The notes below the pieces were generated by a model. It saw only the letters and a program-made list of their open reading frames with translations, made no database searches and was not told where the DNA came from. From Mucilaginibacter_A sp050954865 (GTDB lineage: Bacteria > Bacteroidota > Bacteroidia > Sphingobacteriales > Sphingobacteriaceae), in assembly GCA_050954865.1 (NCBI GenBank), contig JBPBQN010000160.1, positions 9,266 through 73,265 of the forward strand: a stretch of DNA of 64,000 nucleotides, written 5' to 3'. The translations under genes were made by a program, and so were the position numbers. Position 1 is the stretch's first letter. Every line of letters begins with the position of its first letter. Positions 8,546 to 16,759 of the stretch are shown here, piece after piece.

Positions 8546-9799
8546 ATGGAGTTAAAAAGAGTAGTTGTAACAGGTCTTGGCGCACTTACTCCGATTGGTA
8601 ATAATGTTCCGGCTTATTGGAATGCTTTGCTTGCCGGAGTAAGTGGTGCTGACTTCATTAAAAGTTTCGACACTAGCAAATTTAAAACCAAGTTTGCCTG
8701 TGAAGTAAAAAACTTTTCTGCGGAGGAAATTTTTGGCAGAAAAGAAGCACGTAAAATGGATCCTTTTGTTCATTATGCGATGTTTGCAGTGGACGAAGCA
8801 GTACGCGATGCCAATCTGGATTTTCCCAATCTTGATACCAACCGCATTGGTGTGATTTGGGGTGCAGGTATTGGCGGATTAAAAACTTTTTTAGATGAAG
8901 TTTCCAACTTTGCAAAAGGTGATGGAACACCACGTTATAATCCGTACTTTATTCCAAAAATGATTTTGGACATTGCTCCTGGCCATATTTCTATCAAGTA
9001 TGGCCTGCGCGGCCCGAATTTTTCTACCGTTTCTGCTTGTGCTTCTGGTACAAATGCATTGATTGATTCTTTCAATTACATTCGCTTAGGTACTGCGGAT
9101 GTACTCATTTCCGGTGGTTCTGAAGCCATTATTAATGAAGCTGGAATGGGCGGATTTAATGCCATGCACGCTTTATCTACCAGAAATGATGATCCAAAAA
9201 CAGCATCGCGCCCTTTTGACAAAGACCGTGATGGTTTTGTAGCCGGCGAAGGTGCAGGTGCGCTCATTTTAGAAAGTTTGGAACATGCCAAAGCTCGTGG
9301 TGCAAAAATTTATGCAGAACTGATTGGCGGTGGCATGAGTGCCGATGCAAATCATATAACTGCTCCGCATCCGGAAGGTTTAGGTGCAAGATTGGTGATG
9401 ACGAATGCTTTGCGTGATGCCAACCTGACTACCAGCGACATTGATTACATTAACGTTCATGGCACTTCTACTCAATTGGGCGATATCAGCGAAACCAAAG
9501 CTATCGTAAGCTTATTTGGAGAAGATGCTTATAAATTAAACATTAGTTCTACCAAATCTATGACTGGCCACTTGCTTGGTGCAGCCGGTGCCATCGAAGC
9601 TATTGCATCCGTTTTAGCTGTACAAAATGACATTATTCCGCCAACAATAAACCATTTTACAGATGATCCGGAGTTTGATCCGCAATTAAACTTCACTTTT
9701 AATCAGGCACAAAAACGCCTGGTGCGCACAGCTCAAAGCAATACATTTGGCTTTGGTGGCCATAATGCTTCAGTTATTTTCAAAAAATACGAAGAATAG
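8546..9799 (+). CDS. fabF: beta-ketoacyl-ACP synthase II
   Basis: 417 residues, standard length. It catalyses the decarboxylative condensation of malonyl-ACP with acyl-ACP in fatty-acid elongation in the cytosol. The Cys-His-His triad is intact: Cys165 in SACASGT, His305 in NVHGTST and His342 in TGHLLGAAG; the C-terminal GFGGHN loop is present. It starts with VVVTGLGALTPIG as usual for FabF. It lies between acpP and rnc in one transcription unit with only 18 and 5 bases between genes. Confidence 0.97.
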   Translation: MELKRVVVTGLGALTPIGNNVPAYWNALLAGVSGADFIKSFDTSKFKTKFACEVKNFSAEEIFGRKEARKMDPFVHYAMFAVDEAVRDANLDFPNLDTNRIGVIWGAGIGGLKTFLDEVSNFAKGDGTPRYNPYFIPKMILDIAPGHISIKYGLRGPNFSTVSACASGTNALIDSFNYIRLGTADVLISGGSEAIINEAGMGGFNAMHALSTRNDDPKTASRPFDKDRDGFVAGEGAGALILESLEHAKARGAKIYAELIGGGMSADANHITAPHPEGLGARLVMTNALRDANLTTSDIDYINVHGTSTQLGDISETKAIVSLFGEDAYKLNISSTKSMTGHLLGAAGAIEAIASVLAVQNDIIPPTINHFTDDPEFDPQLNFTFNQAQKRLVRTAQSNTFGFGGHNASVIFKKYEE

Positions 9800-9804
9800 C
9801 CTTA

Positions 9805-10530
9805 ATGCCGGTTTTAAAGTTTTATAAGCTTTATTTATCTCCCAGCAGAAAATACGTTAAACTGTTAAAAAACCTGTTGGGCTTTGTACCGGGCAATTTG
9901 ATGCTTTACCGTTTGGCTTTTCGGCATAAATCTGTTGCGCAGGTTATAAAAAAAGGCGTTAAAAACAGTAACGAACGTTTGGAGTTTTTGGGTGATGCTG
10001 TGCTTGGTTCGGTTATAGCTGAAGTACTTTTTAAAATGTATCCTTATGAAGATGAGGGTTTTTTAACAGAACTTCGCTCTAAAATAGTGAGTCGTGTTAA
10101 CCTCAATCAATTGAGCCGAAAACTTGGCTTTGAACAATTGATTGAGTTTGATAATCGCGTAATCAATACCAGCCGGCAAAGTTCTTTGTTAGGCGATGCT
10201 TTTGAAGCTTTGATTGGAGCGGTTTATCTAGATAAAGGTTACGATTTTACTAAAAACTTCCTGACCAATCACATTATCAAATCTCATATTGATATTCATA
10301 CGCTGGAAAAAACGGAAACCAATTTTAAAAGTAAATTGATTGAATGGTGCCAGCGGCATGGCAAAGACATTATTTTTGAATTAACTACTAACCAGCAGGG
10401 CGAAAATTCAAAACTGTTTACCGTTCAGGCCAATGTTGATGGCGAAGTTTTAGGCAGCGGTAAAGAATTCAACAAAAAAACAGCTGAAAAACTGGCTGCC
10501 GAAAAAGCTTGCGAAGCTTTAGGAATTTAA
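9805..10530 (+). CDS. rnc: ribonuclease III
   Basis: 241 residues. It cleaves double-stranded RNA in rRNA processing and RNA turnover. The RNase III signature NERLEFLGDAVLG (about residues 57-69) contains the metal-binding acidic residues; a second acidic cluster LLGDAFEALIGAVYLD follows. The C-terminal ~70 residues form the dsRNA-binding domain ending KKTAEKLAAEKACEAL. The N-terminus is longer than in E. coli, as is typical of Bacteroidota. Five bases separate it from fabF, so it is the last gene of the acpP operon; a REP-like inverted repeat follows. Confidence 0.96.
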   Translation: MPVLKFYKLYLSPSRKYVKLLKNLLGFVPGNLMLYRLAFRHKSVAQVIKKGVKNSNERLEFLGDAVLGSVIAEVLFKMYPYEDEGFLTELRSKIVSRVNLNQLSRKLGFEQLIEFDNRVINTSRQSSLLGDAFEALIGAVYLDKGYDFTKNFLTNHIIKSHIDIHTLEKTETNFKSKLIEWCQRHGKDIIFELTTNQQGENSKLFTVQANVDGEVLGSGKEFNKKTAEKLAAEKACEALGI

Positions 10531-10547
10531 CTCACATTATCTTTGTT

Positions 10548-10658
10548 GTTATTTTGACCGAAGGGAGAAATCCTATTCCAATAAACCAATTTTTTGCCAA
10601 TAAAAGAAGTATTGTACAAATCACTTCAAAGAAGCTTTCCTCCTGTGGTCGAAATGAC
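10548..10658. repeat. REP-like inverted repeat (GTCATTTCGACC family), degenerate copy
   Basis: Left arm GTTATTTTGACCGAAGGGAG and right arm ending GGTCGAAATGAC pair imperfectly around a loop holding a type-B dispersed motif. Two cleaner copies of the family lie at 14277-14366 and 27351-27438. Confidence 0.65.
10601..10612 (+). repeat. type-B dispersed motif
   Basis: Exact TAAAAGAAGTAT inside the loop of the REP-like repeat after rnc. Confidence 0.6.
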
Positions 10659-10679
10659 AAAACCGAGAATCTAACTAAA

Positions 10680-10691
10680 ACACTTCTTTTA
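10680..10691 (-). repeat. type-B dispersed motif, one mismatch, over a stop codon
   Basis: Reads ACACTTCTTTTA on plus; its TAAAA end, read on minus, contains the stop codon of the exported-protein gene at 10689-10691. Confidence 0.5.
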
Positions 10692-11426
10692 ATACAGCTT
10701 TTTAAGCGGCGGCGGCGCTTTGCCATCTTTTAGTTGCTTGGCAGAAGCTTTGATATAATTAATTAGATCATATTCATTCCAACGAATTAACTGATCATAA
10801 GACGGCCGGAAAGTATTCATAAACACCTCAATTTGCGCATCCGTTAAATCCGTATTTTGCTTAACAATAGCCGCATTAAAGCGTTTGTCAATATTAATCT
10901 GCTCGGTTTCCGTTTTAGAAAAGGCCTGAAAACGCCTTGCCTGTCCTGGCGTTTTACCAAAAAGTTCATACAAACCAGTTATGGGCGAAGCTATTGCTGC
11001 AAGCGCCGGCGGTTTCCCGTTATAAAAACTTCCCTGACCGCGATATTGCCGCATCGCTTCATCCAGTTCCTGCTTTTTACTTTGGCCAACAATTCGCACT
11101 TCATTTAATTGGATTACTTGCGAAAGCTGAATTATGGCATCTTTTTGATTTTCAACCACATAATAGTTATCAGAATAATCTTTTTTGGTGATTTTTAGCG
11201 TATCACCCAAAGTTACTTTTATAGTAAATGCGCCTGTATAATCTGTATTAACTGTCAACTTATTTTTAAGGTTGAGGATGAACGCATTGGACACCCGAAA
11301 ATCACTTTGCTTTTGAAAAATAACACCTTTCAATATAAAACCTTGCTGTGCAAATATAGTAGATGTATTGCAAATTTGCAATACAATCATCAACAAAAAA
11401 GCATGAAAAATGGGTTTTCGCATCAA
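10689..11426 (-). CDS. exported protein with carboxypeptidase-regulatory-like N-terminal domain
   Basis: 245 residues (243 if the second Met is used). A signal peptide ends at about residue 26 (TIFAQQ). Residues ~30-115 read like the CarboxypepD_reg-like beta-sandwich that begins many Bacteroidota envelope proteins (GVIFQKQSDFRVSNAFI, then a YTGAFTIKV strand and GDTLKITKKDY). The rest is helical and charged with no recognised domain, and it lacks a TonB-dependent barrel or enzyme module. Probably periplasmic or outer-membrane associated; function unknown. It converges on rnc and is divergent from yicC. Confidence 0.65.
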   Translation of the reverse strand: MMRKPIFHAFLLMIVLQICNTSTIFAQQGFILKGVIFQKQSDFRVSNAFILNLKNKLTVNTDYTGAFTIKVTLGDTLKITKKDYSDNYYVVENQKDAIIQLSQVIQLNEVRIVGQSKKQELDEAMRQYRGQGSFYNGKPPALAAIASPITGLYELFGKTPGQARRFQAFSKTETEQINIDKRFNAAIVKQNTDLTDAQIEVFMNTFRPSYDQLIRWNEYDLINYIKASAKQLKDGKAPPPLKKLY

Positions 11427-11491
11427 CGCAAACTTACAAAAAGCAAAAATGCCAAAGCGTTAAAGTTTGTTAATTGCCAATTTTGGGTCGA

Positions 11492-11503
11492 TAAAAACAG
11501 TAT
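11492..11503 (+). repeat. type-A dispersed motif with full 5' arm
   Basis: Exact TAAAAACAGTAT preceded by TTTTGGGTCGA and followed by CAG, in the region upstream of yicC. Confidence 0.65.
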
Positions 11504-11551
11504 CAGCCTTGTGCAAAGCCTTTTAAAACGTTAGCGGTATCGATAAATTTT

Positions 11552-11559
11552 TATCTTTG
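11552..11559 (+). promoter_or_regulatory. yicC -7 box directly against the start codon
   Basis: Exact TATCTTTG ends only three bases before the ATG at 11563. A start of transcription at the normal distance would fall on or next to the ATG, implying a leaderless mRNA if this box is used. Confidence 0.5.
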
Positions 11560-11562
11560 CAG

Positions 11563-12438
11563 ATGATTAAATCCATGACCGGTTTTGGCTTGATCAGTCA
11601 GGATCTGGGCAACGTAAAATACACCGTTGAAATAAAATCACTCAACAGCAAATTCCTGGAGCTGTCTATCAAATTACCGCGCGTTTTTGCTGATAAAGAG
11701 TTTGAACTACGCAACGAATGCAGTCGTTTAATTGAGCGCGGCAAAGTAAACCTCAGCTTTAACATCGAACAAAACGAAGCTAAAAACGCCGCTTTAGGCA
11801 TCGACATAAATCTGTTACAGCAATATTTAGAGCAGCTAAAAGAAGTATCGGTAAAAACAGCACAGCCGGCAAATAACTTGCTGCAGCTGGCTTTGGGTTT
11901 GCCCGATGTGATGAAATATCAGGAAGAAAAAGCAACCGAAGATGAGTGGAAAACGGTTGCGCAACTGTTTAAAAAGGCAGTTGAAGCATTCCAGCAATTT
12001 CGGTTGGATGAGGGAAATGTGCTGGAAAATGATTTGAAACTGCGCATTGGTATTATTTTGGAAAACTTATCAAAAGTTGCCATTGAAGAACCTGTACGCA
12101 TCACCACAATAAAAGATCGCTTAAATAATTTTTTGGCTGAAGCTGTTGGCCGCGAGAACATCGACCAGAATCGTTTTGAACAGGAATTAATCTATTATAT
12201 TGATAAATTGGATATTACGGAAGAAAAGATCCGCCTGAAAACGCATTGCGATTACTTTCTGGAAACGTTGAAAAGTGCGGATGCCAATGGCAAAAAGCTT
12301 GGTTTTATTGCCCAGGAAATTGGCCGCGAAGTAAACACGTTAGGTTCTAAAGCCAACAATGCTATTATCCAAAAGTTGGTGGTTGGCATGAAAGAAGAAC
12401 TGGAAAAAATTAAAGAACAATTGTTAAATGTGTTGTAG
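11563..12438 (+). CDS. yicC: YicC family endoribonuclease-like protein
   Basis: 291 residues from the ATG at 11563 (MIKSMTGFG, the canonical family start); a TTG two codons earlier overlaps the promoter box and is unlikely. The N-terminal YicC domain includes EIKSLNSKFLEL and the C-terminal DUF1732 part ends with TLGSKANNAIIQKLVVGMKEELEKIKEQ. E. coli YicC has been reported as a ribonuclease involved in RNA turnover; this homologue has not been tested. It precedes gmk by 38 bases, the same pairing seen in many bacteria. Residues ~93-103 are encoded by DNA containing both motif types close together (11837-11863). Confidence 0.93.
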   Translation: MIKSMTGFGLISQDLGNVKYTVEIKSLNSKFLELSIKLPRVFADKEFELRNECSRLIERGKVNLSFNIEQNEAKNAALGIDINLLQQYLEQLKEVSVKTAQPANNLLQLALGLPDVMKYQEEKATEDEWKTVAQLFKKAVEAFQQFRLDEGNVLENDLKLRIGIILENLSKVAIEEPVRITTIKDRLNNFLAEAVGRENIDQNRFEQELIYYIDKLDITEEKIRLKTHCDYFLETLKSADANGKKLGFIAQEIGREVNTLGSKANNAIIQKLVVGMKEELEKIKEQLLNVL

Positions 12439-12476
12439 CTGAAAGCTATCAGCCATTAGCTATCATCTGTAAATTT

Positions 12477-13049
12477 ATGAACCAATCGGGCAAACTCATT
12501 ATATTTTCTGCGCCGTCGGGAGCTGGCAAAACCACCATTGTGCAGCATTTGCTTGGTAAATTTCCGGATCTGGAATTTTCTATTTCGGCAACCACACGGG
12601 AGCCTCGCGGAGACGAACAAAACGGAAAAGATTACTATTTTATTTCTCAAAAAGAGTTTCTGCACCGCATTGCTAAAAAAGACTTTGTAGAGTTTGAAGA
12701 AGTTTATTCAGGCACTTTTTACGGTACGCTGCGGGCCGAAATTGAACGCATTTGGGCAAATGGCAAGCATGTAATTTTTGATATTGATGTGATTGGTGGC
12801 TTGCATTTAAAACGAAAATACGATGGCAAAGCTTTAGCCATTTTTGTACAACCACCATCATTGGAAGTGCTGATTGAACGCCTGAGCGGACGCGGAACCG
12901 ACAGCGAAGAAAAATTACAGGAACGTTATGCCAAAGCCGAAAAAGAACTGGCCTACGCGCCGCAGTTTGACGTAATTTTAAAAAATTACGAACTGGATGT
13001 TGCCTGCGAAGAAGCCAAAATGCTAGTTTCTGATTTTATTGGTCACTGA
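12477..13049 (+). CDS. gmk: guanylate kinase
   Basis: 190 residues. It phosphorylates GMP to GDP with ATP. The P-loop FSAPSGAGKTT is at residues ~10-20, the GMP-binding region SATTREPRGDE follows, then the DYYFIS and EFEEVYSGTFYGT elements and the DIDVIGG segment. Length and motif order are normal. Downstream of yicC and upstream of nadD, likely in one unit; a type-A dispersed motif fills the 27-base gap before nadD. Confidence 0.97.
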   Translation: MNQSGKLIIFSAPSGAGKTTIVQHLLGKFPDLEFSISATTREPRGDEQNGKDYYFISQKEFLHRIAKKDFVEFEEVYSGTFYGTLRAEIERIWANGKHVIFDIDVIGGLHLKRKYDGKALAIFVQPPSLEVLIERLSGRGTDSEEKLQERYAKAEKELAYAPQFDVILKNYELDVACEEAKMLVSDFIGH

Positions 13050-13060
13050 TTTTAGGTCGG

Positions 13061-13072
13061 TAAAAACAGCAT
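13061..13072 (+). repeat. type-A dispersed motif with full 5' arm
   Basis: Exact TAAAAACAGCAT preceded by ATTTTAGGTCGG and followed by CAG; it fills the whole gap between the gmk stop and the nadD ATG at 13077. Confidence 0.7.
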
Positions 13073-13076
13073 CAGC

Positions 13077-13649
13077 ATGAAAATCGGTTTGTTTTTCGGT
13101 TCGTTCAATCCCATCCACACCGGCCATCTGATCATTGCCAGCTACATGGCGCACCACACGGAACTGGATAAAATATGGTTGGTGGTTTCGCCACACAATC
13201 CGCTTAAAAAAGCTTCTGATCTGATCAATACTTATGATCGTTTAGAGATGGCCAAACTTGCTACCGAAACTTCAGATAAAATTGAAGTAAGCGATATTGA
13301 ACTGAAACTGCCGCGCCCATCATACACTATTGATACGCTGACGCATTTACACGAAAAATTTCCGCAGCATCAGTTTGTACTGATTATGGGTTCTGATAAT
13401 TTAAAATCGCTGCATAAATGGAAAAACTATGAAATTTTGCTACGCGATTACCAAATTTACGTTTATCCACGACCAGGATTTGAAAATACGGAATTTAGCC
13501 AACATCCGTCTATCACGATAACGGATACGCCGCTGATCGAGATTTCTTCTACTTTTATCCGCAAATCCATCGCCCAAAATAAAAACGTTCAGTATTTTTT
13601 GCCGGATAACGTGCTGGAATTTATTGATAGCAAAAACTTGTACCGGTAA
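13077..13649 (+). CDS. nadD: nicotinate-nucleotide adenylyltransferase
   Basis: 190 residues. It transfers AMP from ATP to nicotinate mononucleotide in NAD synthesis. The nucleotidyltransferase motif GSFNPIHTGH is at residues 8-17 and the C-terminal SSTFIRKSI motif is intact; MGSDNLKSLHKWKNY is the conserved middle. The ATG follows directly after a dispersed repeat copy, with no Shine-Dalgarno sequence visible. Upstream gene gmk and downstream miaE-like gene lie on the same strand with short gaps. Confidence 0.96.
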   Translation: MKIGLFFGSFNPIHTGHLIIASYMAHHTELDKIWLVVSPHNPLKKASDLINTYDRLEMAKLATETSDKIEVSDIELKLPRPSYTIDTLTHLHEKFPQHQFVLIMGSDNLKSLHKWKNYEILLRDYQIYVYPRPGFENTEFSQHPSITITDTPLIEISSTFIRKSIAQNKNVQYFLPDNVLEFIDSKNLYR

Positions 13650-13661
13650 TTTTTTATTAAA

Positions 13662-14261
13662 ATGAGCGAGAAAACCATCCTGAAACTGCAATTGCCAACA
13701 GACCCAAATTGGGTTACCAATGTGGTGCAAAGTAATATTGAAGAAATTTTAACCGATCATGCTTTTTGCGAGCAGAAAGCGGCCAGCAACGCCATTACGT
13801 TGATCGTACAAAACCCCAATTTATCAGATTTGGTACAGGAAATGGTACAATTGGCGCAAGAAGAGTTGGATCATTTTAAACGCGTGCACGATTTGATTTT
13901 GCAACGAGGTTTTGTTTTAGGCCGAGAACGGAAAGATAATTACGTAAATGAACTAGCCAAATTCATCATCAAAGGCGGCGGCCGCGAAGCGCAGCTGATT
14001 GACCGTTTGCTGTTTTCTGCAATGATTGAAGCGCGCAGTTGTGAGCGTTTCAAAGTAATGTCGGAACATATCAACGATACCGAACTTGCAGCTTTTTACC
14101 ACGAATTAATGGTAAGTGAAGCTGGTCATTACACTATGTTTATTCGCTTAGCCAGAAAATACGCCGTTACGATTGATGTGGAAAGCCGCTGGAAAAGTTT
14201 TTTAGAATATGAAGCGCAGGTAGTGCAAAATTATGGTAGAAGCAAAACGATACATGGATAA
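13662..14261 (+). CDS. miaE: MiaE-like tRNA-(ms2io6A)-hydroxylase
   Basis: 199 residues of a ferritin-like four-helix bundle. Candidate di-iron ligands are seen as EQKAAS (helix 1), QEELDHFKRV (helix 2), MIEARSCERF (helix 3) and SEAGHYTMF (helix 4), the E...ExxH...E...ExxH layout. MiaE hydroxylates the isopentenyl group of ms2i6A-37 in tRNA using O2; the family assignment rests on this ligand pattern and the overall length. Encoded 12 bases after nadD. A REP-like hairpin just after the stop may end the transcript. Confidence 0.85.
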   Translation: MSEKTILKLQLPTDPNWVTNVVQSNIEEILTDHAFCEQKAASNAITLIVQNPNLSDLVQEMVQLAQEELDHFKRVHDLILQRGFVLGRERKDNYVNELAKFIIKGGGREAQLIDRLLFSAMIEARSCERFKVMSEHINDTELAAFYHELMVSEAGHYTMFIRLARKYAVTIDVESRWKSFLEYEAQVVQNYGRSKTIHG

Positions 14262-14276
14262 AAAGCTTCTTTGTTT

Positions 14277-14366
14277 GTCATTTCGACCAAAGAGAGAAAT
14301 CTTAATCAAAAAATATATAAAACCATTTCGCTTTAAATAAGATTTCTCCCTTTTGGTCGAAATGAC
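14277..14366. repeat. REP-like inverted repeat (GTCATTTCGACC family)
   Basis: Arms starting GTCATTTCGACCAAAGAGAG and ending TTTTGGTCGAAATGAC pair over about 28 bases around a loop of about 35. Sits between two convergent genes and could form a strong hairpin. Confidence 0.8.
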
Positions 14367-14372
14367 AGCGCA

Positions 14373-14384
14373 ATGCTTCTTTTA
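14373..14384 (-). repeat. type-B dispersed motif supplying a stop codon
   Basis: Exact copy read on minus; its first three bases TAA (14382-14384) are the stop codon of the FAD monooxygenase gene. Confidence 0.65.
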
Positions 14385-15992
14385 CCCTGCTTTTTTGGTT
14401 GCGCTGCGATAACCCACAATCTTCTCCAGATAATCTGCAATTAACTCGACATGAATGGCATCATTTAGATAACCGATATACATATCCGGGCGCACAATAA
14501 TGGCTTTTCGTTCGCCTTCCTTCATCTCAAAACAATCGAAAACCGCTTTATTTTTAACAGAAAAAGGCAGGTAAAAAAAGTTCAGCTGTGGATAATTCAG
14601 GCTGATCCATCGTGCTAAACCAAATAAATCATGCTCGCTTAATTTCCCCAAAGCAATAAACGTAAAACCTGGCTTGAAGCACCAAACGTGCAAATCAGTT
14701 TCCTGCTGCTTTTTCTCATCAAAAATTTTTATATAAGGTAATCTGTCGCCTGCTTTTATATTTTTGGTTTTACTTAAATTAAGGTTGATTTTACGATCAC
14801 GATAACTGATTCCAATCTCCGAAATCGTTTTAAAACCAAATTCCCGCCAGTTTTCCTGCTTCCAGAAAAAACGAGTGGCAAACGGTAAAATCAAATTTTT
14901 GAGCAAACGGTTAATTGGGTTTTTCGAGTTGATAAAATTAAATGCCCGATCCGTAGTTTGCAGCAGTTTCCGTGCAACCGGCATTCGTTCTTCCGCATAA
15001 CTTTCTAAAATTTGCGGTTGATAATTTTGGTTGATTACGCCGGCCAGCTTCCATGCCAAATTGTAAGCATCCTGCAAACCAGTGTTCATGCCTTGCCCGC
15101 CGGCGGGCGAATGAATATGTGCCGCATCGCCAATTAAAAAGCTGTTTTTATGCCTGAATTTTTCGGCCATGCGATGATGCAGTTTGTAAACTGAAAACGC
15201 ATGACAGGTTTTTATACGGAAGTTTTGCGGAAGCATTTTTGCCAGATCAGTTTCAATGTCTTCAAACGTAAGGTTCTGCTGATTTTCAAATCTTTTTGGC
15301 AACGTAGCAACCACCCGAAAACGATTATTTTTCATCGGAAAAAGACCGGTAAAAGAAGCATTGCCTAATTTTAACGTAATTTGATTGTCGGCAAAAATCT
15401 GTTCAAACGCCACATCAGCCAGCAAAAACTGATTGGCATACGCTTGTCCTTTAAAATCAATTTGCAAAAATTTTCGTACCGAACTGTGCGCGCCGTCTGC
15501 ACCAATCAGCCAATCCGTAGTAACGATGCTGTTTTTATCGGTACTTTTTAGGTGTAATTGAAGTTGATTTTCTTCCTGAACCAAATCCGCTAAAGTAGTA
15601 TCCCAATAAACCGGACAACATTTTTGGGTGAGGAAATCCAATAGCAAACGCTCGTTTTTACTTTGCTCGAAAAGATGCACAAACGGAAAAAGCGTACTGT
15701 TTTTGCCGAGGTTTTTTAAGGAAAGATGAACAAGTTCCTGTTCTTCATTTTGGATGGAAACACTTTCTGCCTGAATTCCTTCCTGTAAAGCCCGATCTGC
15801 CAAACCCATTTGCCGGTAAATTTCCATCGATCGTGCCTGAACGGCCAACGCGCGCGATTGATTTGTCGGGCCTTTTTTACTATCGATAATCAGCGGTTGC
15901 ACGCCATAACGCAGCAGTTGCGCAGCCATCATCAAACCGGAAGGCCCAGCGCCAACAATTAAAACCGGGAAATGGCCTTCAGGAACCAGCAT
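14382..15992 (-). CDS. FAD-dependent aromatic-ring monooxygenase-like protein
   Basis: 536 residues. The N-terminal Rossmann motif LIVGAGPSGLMMA (about residues 11-23), the GADGAHSSVRKF motif and the FAD/ribityl motif FLIGDAAHIHSPAGGQG define a class A flavoprotein hydroxylase of the PHBH/pentachlorophenol-hydroxylase type. The last ~150 residues resemble the thioredoxin-like C-terminal domain of that group. These enzymes use NAD(P)H and O2 to hydroxylate phenolic substrates; the substrate here cannot be told. It begins 3 bases after the RsmI-like gene ends, so the two are co-transcribed. Its DNA contains one copy of each dispersed motif (15350, 15526). Confidence 0.9.
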   Translation of the reverse strand: MLVPEGHFPVLIVGAGPSGLMMAAQLLRYGVQPLIIDSKKGPTNQSRALAVQARSMEIYRQMGLADRALQEGIQAESVSIQNEEQELVHLSLKNLGKNSTLFPFVHLFEQSKNERLLLDFLTQKCCPVYWDTTLADLVQEENQLQLHLKSTDKNSIVTTDWLIGADGAHSSVRKFLQIDFKGQAYANQFLLADVAFEQIFADNQITLKLGNASFTGLFPMKNNRFRVVATLPKRFENQQNLTFEDIETDLAKMLPQNFRIKTCHAFSVYKLHHRMAEKFRHKNSFLIGDAAHIHSPAGGQGMNTGLQDAYNLAWKLAGVINQNYQPQILESYAEERMPVARKLLQTTDRAFNFINSKNPINRLLKNLILPFATRFFWKQENWREFGFKTISEIGISYRDRKINLNLSKTKNIKAGDRLPYIKIFDEKKQQETDLHVWCFKPGFTFIALGKLSEHDLFGLARWISLNYPQLNFFYLPFSVKNKAVFDCFEMKEGERKAIIVRPDMYIGYLNDAIHVELIADYLEKIVGYRSATKKAG

Positions 15993-15995
15993 TGA

Positions 15996-16709
15996 TCAGG
16001 AACGATGCAGCAAAAAAATTGTTGGTTTTTTATGCAGATCAGGTTCCTGCTTTTTCCAGTCGGCAATGGTTTTGGTTGCAATCATTTCATCTTCGGCAGT
16101 AATGTTGCAGGCGATGCACAACATCGTTTTTAAATGCGCACTTTTAAGCACTTCTTCCAGCAGCTGATTATTGCGGAAAGGTGTTTCAATAAAAATTTGT
16201 GTTTGCTGATAACGTTCGGAAAGTGATTCCAGCTCTTTGATTTTGCGCGAACGTTCGGCTTTATCAATCGGCAAATAACCGTGGAAAGTAAACCGTTGCC
16301 CATCAAAACCCGAAGCCATCAACGCCAGCAAAATCGAACTTGGTCCAACTAACGGAACGACTTTGATGTTTCGGCGATGTGCTTCCGCCACAATATCTGC
16401 GCCCGGATCAGCAACGCCCGGACAACCGGCTTCGCTCATCAAACCAACATCTTTTCCGGCTTCTAATCCGCCAAAAAAATACGATAAACTGCCGCCGCGC
16501 TGGTGTTTTCCGTAATCGTGCAGCGTTAAATCTGCCTGCGACGTTTTTAAACCTGCTTCTTTTAAAAATTTTCGGGCAGTTTTTTCGTTTTCAACAATAT
16601 ATTCGCTGATCTGGTTAATCTTTTCGCGCAAAAAAGGCGTAAAAGACTTCAAGCCGACTTCCTCAGCAAGCGGCACAGGAATTAAAAACAAGGTTCCTTT
16701 GGTCATCAT
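15996..16709 (-). CDS. RsmI-like SAM-dependent methyltransferase (tetrapyrrole methylase fold)
   Basis: 237 residues, shorter than E. coli RsmI (about 286). It has the tetrapyrrole-methylase pattern LFLIPVPLAE, GLMSEAGCPGVADPGADIV (SAM-binding), VVPLVGPSSILLALMASG, and QIFIETPFRN followed by a C-terminal LCIACNITAEDE segment. RsmI methylates C1402 of 16S rRNA on the 2'-OH; this shorter Bacteroidota variant is usually named only as a SAM-dependent methyltransferase, so the target is uncertain. The start is one of two consecutive ATGs. It is divergent from the hypothetical gene at 16760 and in an operon with the monooxygenase. Confidence 0.85.
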   Translation of the reverse strand: MMTKGTLFLIPVPLAEEVGLKSFTPFLREKINQISEYIVENEKTARKFLKEAGLKTSQADLTLHDYGKHQRGGSLSYFFGGLEAGKDVGLMSEAGCPGVADPGADIVAEAHRRNIKVVPLVGPSSILLALMASGFDGQRFTFHGYLPIDKAERSRKIKELESLSERYQQTQIFIETPFRNNQLLEEVLKSAHLKTMLCIACNITAEDEMIATKTIADWKKQEPDLHKKPTIFLLHRS

Positions 16710-16759
16710 TGCAAAAATGTGATTTTTTATTTAACTTTTGATTTTGAAAGGAGCAATAA

